64,000 bases of DNA. Source: Ulota crispa. Lineage: Eukaryota > Streptophyta > Bryopsida > Orthotrichales > Orthotrichaceae. The stretch covers positions 310,001 to 374,000 of the forward strand of contig OY987250.1 in the NCBI GenBank assembly GCA_963920765.1, read 5' to 3'. Below, one piece after another: positions 36,765-48,600 of this stretch. The notes beneath the pieces are model-generated. The model saw nothing but the letters and a program-made list of their open reading frames with translations. It was not told the DNA's origin and made no database searches. The translations under genes and the position numbers were made by a program. Within the stretch, counting starts at the first letter, position 1. Every line of letters begins with the position of its first letter.

Positions 36765-37560
36765 TTTTTGGTCAAATTTTTGTCAATATAATTCCATAGT
36801 TTTGCTATTTCCGTTTGTGATAGGTAATAAATTGGGCCAAAAAGATGTTGTACTCCTTCCTCTAAATCTATAGTACAATCATATAGTCAATACTCCGATA
36901 GTGTATTGGCATTCTTTTTCAAAAAGATATCTTCAAAATCTTTATATCGCTCCAAGATACAATCTGTTGTGATCTTTTTTTCATTAGTTACAGCCGCATA
37001 GACAACAAATGGTATATCTTGTTTGGCTATTTTTATAAACGACGTTGCTCTAATGAACATAGGTTTTTTCACTTGCGGTTTGCTAATTTGTTTGCTAACA
37101 GATTTTTTAACAGGTTTTTTAACATGTTGTATAACAAATTTATTGATTGGATGACTTTTGAAGAAAGTCATCTTTTATAACTTTCAGTCTATTGACGGAT
37201 TGTACTTTTCTAATTTTGAAAGGCCAAGAATAACAGGATTTAACTGGGTTTTGATGACATTGAAGATAATTTGACTATTATGGCCTTCAAATGTCACCTC
37301 TAAAGGTATTGTTTTGTGTGAAACATTGCCAAAAGATAATTGTCGTCCATTTATCACTTTTACATTGATGGGCTAAAATTTTTAAATTAAAAGAAGTTTG
37401 CAATTTTTAAGAAGTTTTTCATCTAAAAAATAGGCAGATGCTCCTGAATCTAATAGAGTAGTGATTTCAAGTTTTTGAGAACCAACAGATAAAAGAATAA
37501 TGAAACAAAAGGCAGCTTGAGCGAAAAAGGAAGAATCTAAATGTTATTGTGAAATTGCAT
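36765..37560 (-). pseudogene. Protease and RT N-terminus of the outer element
   Basis: At 37171-36887: a linker rich in PVKKSVSKQISKPQVKKP, then ERYKDFEDIFLKKNANTLSEY, the usual start of gypsy RT. The next line, up to the insertion point at 36764, continues into the conserved stretch before RT motif 1. Between 37560 and 37200 are protease pieces, including a short SGAS-like site. Stops break it. Confidence 0.7.
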
Positions 37561-37578
37561 TATCCAGCCGCATGGTTT

Positions 37579-38574
37579 TTATTGTGAATGTGTATCTTCG
37601 TTTTTCTGGACAATGGCAGCTCTGGTCTTAATAATACATTGACTCAGGTTCTTTAGGCAATTGGGAACTTTGAGGCCTCTCTCGCGACAATACAAGCATA
37701 GTCCCTCCTCCATGCAACGTTTCTTTTCTGTCAGAGTAAGATGCTTGACACGCATTGCGTCAATTTGCATGTCTGTAGTCTCTAAATGCGAAATTGAACT
37801 ATTTATCAATATATATGAGGTAGGACAAGTCGTTTGTTCTTTTGGTGGAATCTGGTCTTGATGGTGTTGAAAAAGTTGATTGTCACATTTAACCGCTTGA
37901 CTGATTGCTTCATTTAACGTTTGCGGATCAAAAAGTGATAAAAATAAATTTTTCACAGAATCCTTCAATCTCCAATAGAATTGGCTTATGAGGACTGCTT
38001 CATCCTAATTGATGTCACATGCAAGTTGTCGAAAGTTTGAGGCGTAAGCCGATGCAAAGCATGTCTTTTGTTTTAATGAACAAATTTTTGTAATTGCCCA
38101 ACAAACCTCATTATGTTTACTAAATGCTTTCGCAAAGGCTTTAAGAAAAGTGTTAAAGTTACTCAATTATAGGTGAGTTTTTCTCGAAGAAAGAGCAAAT
38201 CATGATAAAGCTTGTTCTGTAAATAATGTTCTAACCAATCCAACTTGTGATTCTCGTGTTTGATAGCGTCCCAATTGTAAGGCAATTATCAATTGAATCT
38301 GATTGATAAACCCTTGAAATTTGGAGCGCGTGCTATCAAATTTCTCAAGAAGATTAACACGAAGTTCTTTTTGTTGTAGTGGTGGTGATATATCTTGTTG
38401 AACCACAAGTAGAGCTTCTCTCTCCAAATTCACAAAAAGTTGGCCTTGTTGAAGATCATCAATAATTCTTTCAATCGTTGTAGTCCAATTTGACAACGTG
38501 ATGATAATATTGATGATGGCTTCTAACTTAGACTCTACAGCTTCATGCATGACAAAATCCTGATGCTCAGCCAT
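37579..38574 (-). pseudogene. Gag remnant of the outer element
   Basis: Two open parts. At 38574-38200 the start (MAEHQDFVMHEAVESKLEA) and matrix/capsid-like text FDSTRSKFQGFINQIQL. At 37968-37579 the end, with MRVKHLTLTEKKRCMEEGLC and CLYCRERGLKVPNC. That knuckle has the spacing of CCHC, but the His is replaced by Leu. A stretch with stops lies between the two. Confidence 0.85.
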
Positions 38575-38802
38575 ACTAGGAGACGGAAAATAATAGGGTT
38601 TATAAAATAAAATAAAATATTAGTTTAGAGGGGGTAAACTGCAACTTCTAATCTTTCAAATCTTCAAGAGAGGTGATGTCCGCAACTCTCACAAGAAGAA
38701 CAAGACACAAATATTGTAATAAATAACATGTTAGATTAGAGGAGGTAAACCACAACTTTTAACAAGGGTCTTGATACTCAAGTGAAGTCAAACTTGACAA
38801 AC

Positions 38803-39048
38803 TATCACAAATATAGAAATAAAAAGATAATCGATAAGAATTAGGAATGAACTTGGATTCAAAGATGAGGAAACAAATATCAGAGGAGGTGAGCGATGGT
38901 TCCAAAAGATGTGTTGTTGAGTCTGAATAATACTTCAACCTCAACCTTTATATGTATTTTAATTTAAAATAAAAGAAATCTAAAGTAAAAGATATTCTAA
39001 AGTCAAAAGTAAAAAAAAACAAAACGTTCCGAAATAACGTCCTTAATA
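38803..39048 (-). repeat. 5' LTR of the outer element
   Basis: Same length as its partner but begins TATCAC and ends TTAATA in plus-strand reading. Both conserved end dinucleotides have changed by transitions (TG to TA, CA to TA), as from decay of methylated cytosine. Directly followed by the GTACC duplication at 39049. Confidence 0.92.
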
Positions 39049-39053
39049 GTACC

Positions 39054-39370
39054 TCCTATATATAAATCATAAGAAACCCCTATAATTATTAGAAATAAGG
39101 TTCAATAATTATAAGCACTTTAACTTAAATAAGAAATTGGTATAAGAACCATTTTACTTTGTCATTTATTTGTATGTGAGCATTCCTAGGAATATAAGAT
39201 ATGTATATCAAGTAATTTTCTAGCATAGAGGCATAGATTTGGAACCTATATAATAACTCAAACAAGGCATAAGGCCAAGAGGTAAGCTACATTGCTATTT
39301 TTGTAACAAGTTTTCAACAAGTATAGTATTAAGAGCTAATAAAAAAAGAAAAAACCGGTTGAGTGTTGAA
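39054..39370. other. AT-rich spacer before the Rab5 gene
   Basis: Nothing recognised. Base composition switches sharply to GC/CT-rich at about 39410. Confidence 0.5.
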
Positions 39371-40130
39371 ATACCGGTTTTTAGCTGGTGAAGTCCAAAA
39401 AAATTCCCGAAGACTGGGGAGTGCCGCCGCTGCACTCAGGACCCGCTGGCAGCCTGACAAGGGCGTCGTCGGTCACTCGGTCGTGGTCAGCAGGGCGGAA
39501 GCATCGCGCAGGGCTCCTGCCAGCCCGGCATTTCGGCGGGTGCCTGGAGGAGGGTGGCATGGGGTGGGGGTGGGGCCCTTGGGCGACTTCTGCTACCTTT
39601 GCCTGGCCATCCTCCGCTTCGCCCTGCGCTCGTCGTCCCCACACGGCCTTCGCTCGCTCCCCCTCGCTCCCTTCCTCGGCTGGCTTAGCCTCTCCCTGTC
39701 CCTCTCTCGCTTCTCTCTCATGCTCTCTTGCTCTCTCCATCCCTCCCCCGCCCCCCCCCTGCCTTCCGCATCAATTGTCTCTCCCAGCCTCGTATATCGT
39801 CGTGCTGTCCGCGCTCGTCTGTTGGGCCTCTTCTCCGCGGTCCTCGCTCTTCCGTCTCGCATCTTTTCTGCAAACCCTTCTCGGTCCCCCCGATCTCCCT
39901 TTCCACTTCGATTGCTCCTTGCTCTTTCTTCTCCGCGGCTTCCGTCTTCCGCCCCTCCCTCCCTCCCTCCCTCCCTCCCTCCCGCGTCCCTGCCTTTTTT
40001 GGTGCCCGCTCGCTTTTGAGATTTGCTTCTCTTCCTTCCTTTGTTCGCTTTCTGTGTTGGCTGTGTTTTCTGCGTCAGGCGGGATTGACCGGAAGAGCCT
40101 GCCGCGCCACGGGAATTGGGCTTGCGCACG
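39371..40130 (+). promoter_or_regulatory. GC- and CT-rich 5' flank / 5' UTR of the Rab5 gene
   Basis: About 700 bases of strongly pyrimidine-rich, GC-rich DNA directly before the start codon. It includes a CCCT repeat at 39953-39983. Long frames on both strands here (up to 261 codons) look like products of skewed base composition, since their translations are runs of Ser, Pro, Leu and Arg. The plus-strand frame that begins at 39388 runs past the Rab start in another frame. The transcription start cannot be placed. Confidence 0.6.
39953..39983. repeat. CCCT tandem repeat with quadruplex potential
   Basis: Seven to eight CCCT units in a row. The opposite strand reads GGGA repeatedly, giving more than four G3 tracts with one-base loops, enough for a stable G-quadruplex in the 5' region of the Rab gene. 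Confidence 0.85.
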
Positions 40131-42055
40131 ATGGCTACGACTGGTGCCAACAACATGCAGGCCAAGCTTGTGAGTGCCCGTCGTTCCTCTTCTATTCTTT
40201 GATTTTCCTCTCCTTCCTTTTTCTCGGGGTGTCACTGTTCATGTCTCATGCCGTATGGATGGGAGGTTTTGCCTTCTCTGTGGTGGGCTCGTGACCTAAA
40301 GGCTCTTCAATCCCGTCGCAGGTTTTGCTTGGCGATATGGGAGCTGGGAAATCAAGTCTTGCTCTGCGGTTTGTCAAGGGCCAGTTCTTCGATTATCAGG
40401 TGCGGTCTGGGTGCTAATTCTATGTTTAATTTTTTTTTGCCTTCGTTCCGTGCAGATGTTACGGTGTAGTAGAGAAAATTGTGGCAAAGCGTGGTTCATG
40501 TGTCTTTACATGAAACCCTGGCTCTTTTCAATGCTACCGATTAATATAAAAATTGTACCTAAACTGCTGACTCGTGTTTGATCGGGAATAGTTGCGGCGG
40601 AATTTGTGCCTCGTTTATTTTCATTATGTTGTCGTCTTTTGCTATTGCCTAAACCGCGAAGTTTTCTTGCAGGAGTCGACAATTGGAGCAGCTTTCCTGA
40701 CACAGACATTAGCAGTCAACGAGACTACCGTGAAATTTGAGATATGGGACACAGCTGGGCAAGAAAGATACCATAGTCTTGCACCGATGTACTACAGAGG
40801 TGCTGCCGCAGCAATTATTGTATACGACATTACAAACGCTGTATGCATTCTACCTTCTTGTTCAATTGTGCTTTAATTATGGTCATTCTTAGCGGATAGA
40901 ATATTATATGTTTTTTGATGTATAGAGAGCTTAAGAGTCAGCTTAAGTTTGTCAGATTGCGAGAGTAGGTTAAATGCTGATGCTGATCTTTCTCGTCGTG
41001 GTTTTGAGAGTTTGCAGTAATTCATGCTCATTTTTTATTTGTTTTTAGGATTCTTTCGGAAGAGCAAAGAAATGGGTTCAAGAGCTTCAAAGACAAGGTA
41101 CTTGCTGTGTTTTCCTTTCTGTCTTTTTCAAAACTGGTGAATGCATTTGATTACATATCATTTATAAGACAACTTCATTAGTTGTTTCATGGTGTAGAAA
41201 GTAGTTTTCCCCTTGCATTTGTGCATTCATCATAACTAAAGGAAGTAGTACTTGAGTTGGGATCTTGGGTTATCTATGCTGTCAATGCATTACAGGTGCT
41301 CAAACCTTCTATTTGTTGATTATACAGGCAATCCCAACTTGGTGATGGCCCTGGCTGGAAACAAGGCAGATCTTGCTTCGAAGAAGAAGATTGAGGCAGA
41401 GGTTTGTTATACCTATTTTCTTCCTCCTTTGCATGTGCGTAGGAGCTACACGTTTCTGAAACTTCCGGGCGAGCCTTGGAATAGTGGTTGTCGAGTCTTT
41501 AACAGCGCCTTGTGTACGCAGGAGGGTCAAGCCTATGCTGAAGAGAATGGTTTGTTCTTCATGGAAACTTCTGCCAAGACGGCTCAAAACGTGAACGAAT
41601 TGTTTTATGAAATTGGTACACTCTCTATTCTGTTATTTATTTTGTGCATGGCAATTCAACTTTCTTTAAAAAACAAAAGACCTTGTGTATGTATCTACAT
41701 GTAATTTGAACTGACAGTTCAAGGTTCGTAGCGATACTTCCTTTTATGAGGTCTGTTAAGTAATGATTTCTGTATTCTAGTGGGGAATGTTTAGTAGTGA
41801 ATTTAAGGGTCCTACTTTTGTTCTCACAAATAATCTCTCATTTTGGTAATGGCTAATGCCATAATTATGTTCAGTTTAACTTCACTCCACTACCCCTATT
41901 CTGACTTTTACAGCCGATTTGTTATGATGTGGGCAGCAAGGAAGCTACCAAAAGCGCAACCAGCACAAGCAGCTGGAATGACGCTTAATGGAATGACGCT
42001 TACTGATAGACAATCAAGCCGCCTCAATCCTGCTAAATCCACATGTTGCGCCTGA
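40131..42055 (+). CDS. RABF2: Rab5-class GTPase, RABF2/ARA7 type, 7 exons
   Basis: A molecular switch on early and multivesicular endosomes that recruits tethers and fusion factors for endocytic and vacuolar traffic. Exons: 40131-40169, 40322-40399, 40673-40840, 41049-41097, 41328-41401, 41522-41615, 41937-42055; 621 nt, 206 aa, against about 200 aa in Arabidopsis ARA7. Visible motifs: P-loop GDMGAGKS (17-24), Rab5 switch [13 protein letters not shown] (40-51), switch II WDTAGQE (64-70), base-binding NKAD (123-126) and TSAK (152-155), and the C-terminal CCA for double geranylgeranylation. There is no N-terminal myristoylation signal, so it is not the ARA6/RABF1 type. The start is supported by [14 protein letters not shown], which matches plant Rab5 N-termini in length. 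Odd point: the hypervariable tail holds a small tandem duplication, [11 protein letters not shown]. All introns are GT-AG and phases close. No sign of damage. Confidence 0.97.
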
Positions 42056-43248
42056 AGCAACCTAAATACTGGAGCCCTAACGGCGGGGTTTGTCTGTAAT
42101 GCTAAAGGTCGGGTTGGAGAATAAGGACAATAGTGTATGCAAGCTCCATGGTGCTCATGTCGGGGCAATGGGTTGTGGCGTTGTGATCAATTAATGACAT
42201 TAGGGTATTACCAAAGGGCGCTGCCTAGATGGAGGTGCCCAAGTCAACACCCTCTGTGCATGCGCTCCTGTAGTGTTTATGGGGTGCTTTGTACTCTATG
42301 CCACGCTTGGGTACAAAGATTGTCCAAAAGGTAGGTAGAAGAGGATTTGTGAGCGTCTTTATGTATAGTTTCAGTTTTTGAAACGCCATTCATTAGATAG
42401 CACTGATGCTGATGTGCCCGTCACGTTTTGAAAATACATATGTTCTGGATTCATATTTATGATGTTACGTCTGTGCTAAACTTCTAATTTGTCTTCGTTT
42501 CGTCTGTTCTGTATTGTGTCCGCTTTGGCTGCATGTGAACCACTTCTACCTGTCCTGCTCAGCATGTGGTTGTTGGTGGTTAATTACATGTACTTGGAGT
42601 TGACTATTCCATATCTCCTAAATAGGGTTGCCCGTATCTTACTCACTCTTTTCGTGGGTATGTACGTTTGCTCTATCAGTCATCCAACTTCTCGTCCATA
42701 GGAGACATGATCTTTTTGTCGAGGTAACGCAAGAATTATTGAGTGGAACTTCAATGGATCTCTACAAAGTGGAGTAATGTAATGTAGGTTGGGAGCACAT
42801 TCGGCAGGTCTCTGCCGAATCAATTATTTTTTGAGAAAAACTCAATTAGGCATCTGATTTCATAATTAAACAAGATTAGGCACATTCAAAAAACGTTGTT
42901 ATTATTTGGCATTCAACCAAGTTTTTTAGTAGAATTAAGCATTTTTCTAAGCATCTTCCACTTTTTAAAACTAGCCCTTGGTATAAAGTTTGCAGTAGAT
43001 TGAGCCCTCTTGGACAACCTTGACCTTCTATTGTTAGTAAGCTTAATGACTTTTATAATATTTGACATTTCAATTTTTTGATTTGTTTGACATTGGGCAC
43101 TTTTGAAGAATAATTTATAAAATAATTAAACAAAATTTTGGAGAATTATTTTATGCCAAATTTGCTACTAACCTACAATAATACAACCCAAATCTCGCCA
43201 CTAAGAGATTACTACGTGTTACTAAAACTAGCATCAACATTCATTTAG
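42056..43248. other. 3' UTR of the Rab5 gene and spacer
   Basis: The first few hundred bases after the stop probably form the 3' UTR. Frames at 42137-42334 and 42489-42701 have no known relative. From about 42830 the DNA turns AT-rich. No further gene seen. Confidence 0.5.
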
Positions 43249-43332
43249 TTAACCCATTAACACTTGGACTAGAGGTCTGGAAATACACCGGAAATTGACC
43301 ATATTTTGGTCAATTGGGCGTTAATGGGTTAA
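43249..43332. mobile_element. 84-bp TTAA-bounded mini-element, copy F
   Basis: TTAA (43249-43252), CCCATTAACAC at the left, GCGTTAATGGG at the right, TTAA (43329-43332). Near the right end TTGACCATATTTTGGTCAA forms an inner hairpin. The whole is only 76 bp between the TTAA sites. Confidence 0.65.
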
Positions 43333-43825
43333 GGATTATTTTGGAATGTCTCTATTCACATGGATCTATAAAATCAAACCCAACCTCTTCTTGAAGAAAG
43401 AAGAAAGGAGAAAGGGTGTATTCTTCTTACTTGGCTTTGGTAAAAAAATTAAAAACTGTAAGGATACAGTTTGTCATAGTTATTGGAATCACAAGAACAA
43501 AGAAAAAGATAAAGAAAAAGAAAAATGAAAAGAATATGATGATTAGAAGGTAAACAGAAGCACCTACAAAGAAAAACAAATATTAAGCCTGTCTTGCAAA
43601 GATACAGTTTGGTCAATTTAAACAATTGGGTAAAATAGGAAAAGAATGATAACAATATATAGAGGGTTAGTTGTTGTTGAACTTTGAGATGTCTTTGGGT
43701 TTTGTTTATATGAACGCTTGGATCAATCTATTGTAGTGTAATTTAATGGTTGATCGTTTTTTTTAACAATTTGTGACAAGTATAATATGCATTACAATTT
43801 ATGAAATTTAAATTATTTGTCTATT
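43333..43825. other. AT-rich spacer
   Basis: No gene recognised; a purine-rich run with many AAAG units at about 43498-43535. Confidence 0.5.
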
Positions 43826-44237
43826 AAATTTAGGGAATTACTCCTGCAACACCCTAAATTGCTAATGGGACACCCCTATGAACCTAAAGTGTGATTTTTA
43901 ATACTAATTTTTTAATTTGGATCAAAGATTTGTTTCACCTTTATCATTCTAAGGCTATATTTAAAAAAGAATAGTTATGCTTAAATTTGAAAACTAAAAA
44001 TATAGGACTATTGAACTACTTAATGCAAAAATATATCAAAAATTAGTATTTGTGCAATAATACTTCAACAAAAAAACTATTTGTCATGTTTTCTTTCAAA
44101 GAGGTGGTAATGCTATGATTGAATGAATGATGGACCACTTGAATAAATCAAAAACAGCACTAAATGATCAAATTTCATGCTAACGGAGAGTGTCCCGTTA
44201 GCAATTTAGGGTGTCGTTGTAGTAATTCCCTAAATTT
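43826..44237. mobile_element. Inverted-repeat element with AAATTTAGGGAATTACT ends, copy 2
   Basis: Left AAATTTAGGGAATTACT..AACACCCTAAATTGCTAA, right TTAGCAATTTAGGGTGTCG..AGTAATTCCCTAAATTT. Ends and interior match the element at 21511-21930, and this copy has the cleaner ends. About 412 bp, no coding capacity. Confidence 0.8.
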
Positions 44238-46917
44238 ATCTACTAAAATAAACAATGAGAAATTTACATTTAAAGGACCAAATCCATTGTGTACAAGGTC
44301 AAATTTGACTAACTTTAACCCCTAAAGGTAGCGTAAATTTTCTTGGCAAATAGTTGCCTAAATCTTACCTTGAAACCGGCCTGGCGAACACAACACTAGA
44401 AAAAATCCCTGGAAAAATAAATGAATTTGCCAAACCCCTCCCAAGGTTTGCAACAGATTTGCCAGATTTTGAATGAAAGTTACTAAAATTAGTAGATTTA
44501 TGGATGAACAAGTAGACGTTGATGAATCTATCAAAATTTTCCTTACCTGCTTGCATGTGGGGTGCGTGTTGCTCTGCCTAGCAAAAATCCAAAAAAAATA
44601 CACTGCCTAAAGGACCAAGGAGCTCACTTTGGGCTTTATGACAACTCGGGTAGGCTCTATTGACTTCATAATTTGGAAGTTTTTCATGAATTCTCTAGGA
44701 TGGATGCTACTCATCATAATCTACATGTGAAGCTTTATTTCATGTCATTCCAATAAGTAATGAAAATGTTAGAAGGTTTTTTCAATTTCAATGTCAAATC
44801 GGGTAGCAAAAAATACATTCTAAATTTTTTATTTATCTAACATTTGTAAAAAAATGCCCCCTCTTACTTGTTTGTTGGGTAATTACAATTGGTCAACTTG
44901 CAACATAAACAAAAAACAAAAAACATTTGGTATATTGTGACCAATGTTTTACCTAATATTTGGAAGGTGAAAGGACATTTTCAATGATCCTTATTAATTA
45001 AGTCTTACTTTGTATTTTAAATTGAATACAAAGGGGTGGGGAGGGAGACAAAAACACAATTGAAATGAACTCCTTTGAATATTTTTTAAAATTAAATCTG
45101 AAATTTAAAACTAGTAGAGGTATAGATTGACATGAAAAGACATATGCATTGAGTCCCCACTTAAAATCTCACCACTATTCATTTACCTTGGTAAATGGGT
45201 TTACAAGACTTGTTTATTTATAAAAATTTATAATTTGATACCTACTCAAAAAAAATTGAATCACTCAATTCCAAATAATGAGGTAAGAGTCAACATGAGT
45301 TTTCTTTTGTGGGCAATGAAGGTAGGAAGAGGGTAGAAAAAACATATAAAGTTATCTTTTACTCCCAATTTTGAAAATTTTCAAATGAAAATGAAAATTA
45401 ATTGTCTGTTAGAGCATTCTCACCATTGGGATTAACAATTTTCAAATTCTTCCAAAACTTATTAGCATATTAGTTATATCTTTAATTTTTTGGTTAATTT
45501 TTTATATATATGCTTTCAACCCATTTTCCAACATATTGCCAAAATTGCACAAGAAATACAACATATTGTACGTGTTTTTCTCTAAAAAGTTTGAAAAACA
45601 AAACTTCACCTTTTGAAAAGACTAGAAAAGCTTACATTTTGAAATTTAGACACATTGATCTTGCAATTGGTGGGGATTTTCAATTTGAAATTTTGGGACA
45701 ATGTACTTGTGCAAGTCAACTAAAGGATCCTACAGTTGGATTTGTTAAAAAATAAGTTTCAGTGAAGATTTTGACCTTGCTTTTGGGACTAGTATTTTGA
45801 AGCAGTTTTGAGCTCTAAACAAGAAAGAATTTTAGGGATTAAAACAATATATTATTCAAACTTGAGCTTTTGAAATAATACAAAGTTGCAATTCAACAAT
45901 CAAATTTATTAATCCGTGCTAAAATTTCTAAGGTACTTAGCTTGACTTGGTTGTAAAGTCTTTATTTCACTTGCAATTCTATTATAGTCTTTTGTGATTA
46001 AAATATTGAATCAGTAATAATTTAGATGCACTAGTATATAAAATTCATAGCGTTTGTTTTTGTGAACATATGTACAATTTTAATCATGGGAAAATGTAAA
46101 TTAAATAACTAAAAATATGTAAATTGATTACTTAGAGCAACTTAGATGTTACTGAGCTCAATGTATGTAATAATGAAATGAGAAAATATCATCAGGGGCT
46201 ATTGATGCAACTAGTTGTGCTCGCTTTGAGAAACTTCAATACTGCTTTTGGGTTTCCTAAGTTTCCTCAAAGTAGAAGTGGGAGCAATTTTTCTCTTTGT
46301 TGATAAGATAAAAAAGTTTTATAGCTGATAGTTAGAAAAAAAATTGTAACATATTCTACAATGATTTAGAATTATGAAACAACTTGAGTTAAACGTGGCT
46401 TAATTGATTAGTGATATGATTTTAGTGTTGATCTAAGAAAGATCGTAGGGCACAATTAGCTAGAGGATTTTTGTTGAGTTTGTATTATGGTGCATAATAA
46501 ATGCCACAATAAAAGCCACAATAAATACCAAGACTAATTTGCATTAACGTCACAAACTCTTAACAACCATAATAATAACTAATAGTTGTTGCTACTATCA
46601 AGGGTGTTGGCAAAATACAAAATTTAAAAAAAAAAAAAAAAAAAAAATTGAAGTGACGAAAAGTGGTATGACATAGCATGCCAATTTTATGTAAAATATG
46701 GAACAATATCACTCTACTCTTGACAAGTTTGCACCATAAAAGGAAATTTTATGCTACTCATTTGTTGTCTTGATTTTGCAATTAGCAAGCACATTGTTGA
46801 AAATGAATAGCAAATACACATCAACTTATTCAAGTTGTTGACAACATTCTAAATGTTGTATATGCAATACATAGTTTCACATAAAATCATTTGCCCTAGG
46901 TAAGATTTTTTTATGGT
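44238..46917. other. AT-rich spacer with a solo TTAA-element end
   Basis: At 44315-44318 TTAA is followed by CCCCTAAAGG, the end signature of the TTAA-bounded family. Near 44604 the text CCTAAAGGACCAAGG resembles another end in the same orientation, but no proper inverted partner was found. A run of more than 20 A lies at 46626-46647. No gene recognised. Confidence 0.5.
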
Positions 46918-47831
46918 TTAACCCTTTAAAGACCACACACGTTTTTCTAAAATCCACTAGAAATAGGGGCAGTAAGATTAGATGTGCATTTGAAACAAAT
47001 ATGGACCCAATTTGAATTATCCAAGCGTACAAATGTGAAGGACACCTTGTTTACTGCAATGCATCAAAATTTTAGCTAGATCTACCATTGGGGGTGAAAT
47101 ATTATAATGATTGAGTGAGCTGTATATGGGAAATCTCTAGTTTTTCATGCTTGTGTGGTTTTGAATGGTAGCACTTCATGCAAGCTTTGATTGAGAAGAG
47201 TCTTACTTTTCTAAAAAGTAGGGTTTCCCACCTTTCCAACAAGACTAGTTTCAGTCAAAATAGACAAAAATAGCAATCACAAGGTGTAGCTAAGTGGAAA
47301 AAAAGGGTCAAAAATCCTGTTTTCTTTGCTGCCCTAAAACAATTCTACAAGAAATTTGAAATTTTTTATTGAAAATCCAATTGGTGAAAGCAATCAAGAA
47401 TTGGCCTTAAATGTAGGATGAACTTTTTTTAAATGAATTGATAGCATCATTTCAATGGATTCTCAAATAGTACAATTGTACTACTACCATATAGAGAAAC
47501 AATGCAAGCATGTTTCTTGAGTAATTTGAAGTTTTTAAAGATTGCACAATTGAAATGTGGCATTCTTCTTGGATGTTTGATGTATTGTGTTGTTGCTTTG
47601 ATCTATCTTTGACCAAATATAGATACATATTTTGAAACCATGATGTATAAACATCTTTATTTATCAACTCCCATATCGGATTCTATTGTCATTTTTTGGG
47701 TTGGATGCAGAATTCTTGTGATCACAAGCATTCTTCAAGATCATTTTCTAAGTTGTTGAGCGATTTTATTGTAATGGCCAAAAACTACTCTCCCAAACCA
47801 AAATATGGTTTGGTGATCTCTAAAGGGTTGA
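46918..47831. mobile_element. TTAA-bounded element, copy G, about 0.9 kb
   Basis: TTAA (46918-46921) then CCCTTTAAAGACCACA; the right end TGATCTCTAAAGGG is followed by TTGA (47828-47831), a one-base change from TTAA. Its interior is unlike copies A, C and H. No transposase frame. Confidence 0.55.
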
Positions 47832-48600
47832 AATAAATTAAAATTATTATGTAATGAAGCTACCAAGATCCAAGGCACTTCATGCATCCCATTTGAACCA
47901 AAGTTGTTAAAAGAACCTTTGTCTTTCTCACTTTTGGATTAAAAAGTGTGCACTTGATAGCTAAACCTTTTCTTCCAATACTTTTTGCTTTTCCCAATAA
48001 AAATGATTAGTTGAGTTAGCAATTCTGGCAAAATATTAATTTTCTACAATTACAACTAATTACAACTATGAGCCAATAAGTAATAAAAAGTTTATTGTTA
48101 TTGCACATTAATATCTTTGTGTTTGATTGGAATCTAGCTATGTATAATTGGGGCAAACAAGTGGCCTAACTTTGAATTCACATCACAATACTCTTGCTGT
48201 TGATGATTTTTTTTGGATGATTAGAATAGCCGTTTTGGGAAAGCTATTCTTCAAAAAGGGCAATTCTAGATTTCATGCCATCTTGGTGGAACAATCATGC
48301 CAAGGATGGCTTCATTTTCTAATCTTCAAAATATGGAGGTCTCTGACTTCAACCTTTACAAGAAAACCTCTTTGATAATTTTAAAATGTGAAAAGAGGTT
48401 AGTTTAGTAAAACTGCTCTACATCTAGAGAAACAAAAGCATATTTTTGGGCAGACTAACTAAAACGATATATGATTTGATTGAGCATTTAGAATCTGGAG
48501 TCATCAAACTCCAAGCAATAACATGTACTCTTGTGGTGAATATCTCTAATACTACGTGGCATTTAACTGACGCCCATGCATTTAGGGTATGTACTAAGCT
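47832..48600. other. AT-rich spacer
   Basis: No gene recognised. Frames of up to 75 codons match nothing I know. Confidence 0.5.

Larger units (their letters stand above)
27782..39048 (-). mobile_element. Outer Ty3/gypsy chromovirus, interrupted by a second element
   Basis: The 246-bp LTRs at 27782-28027 and 38803-39048 have exactly equal lengths and about 33 differences by eye. A 5-bp target duplication GTACC lies at 27777-27781 and 39049-39053. Coding runs on the minus strand: Gag (about 38574 down to 37579), protease and RT start (37500-36780), then, beyond the inserted element, RT, RNase H, integrase and a decayed chromodomain. Without the insert the element is about 5.27 kb. A polypurine tract (AAAAAGAAGA on the minus strand) abuts the 3' LTR at about 28030-28042. 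In-frame stops throughout show it is dead. Confidence 0.93.

Noticed and set aside
39363..40294. Overlapping frames of 150-261 codons on both strands before the Rab5 gene
   Set aside because: They lie in strongly CT/GC-rich DNA with few stop codons. The translations are mostly Ser, Pro, Leu and Arg, overlap each other in several frames, and one runs over the real Rab start in a different frame.
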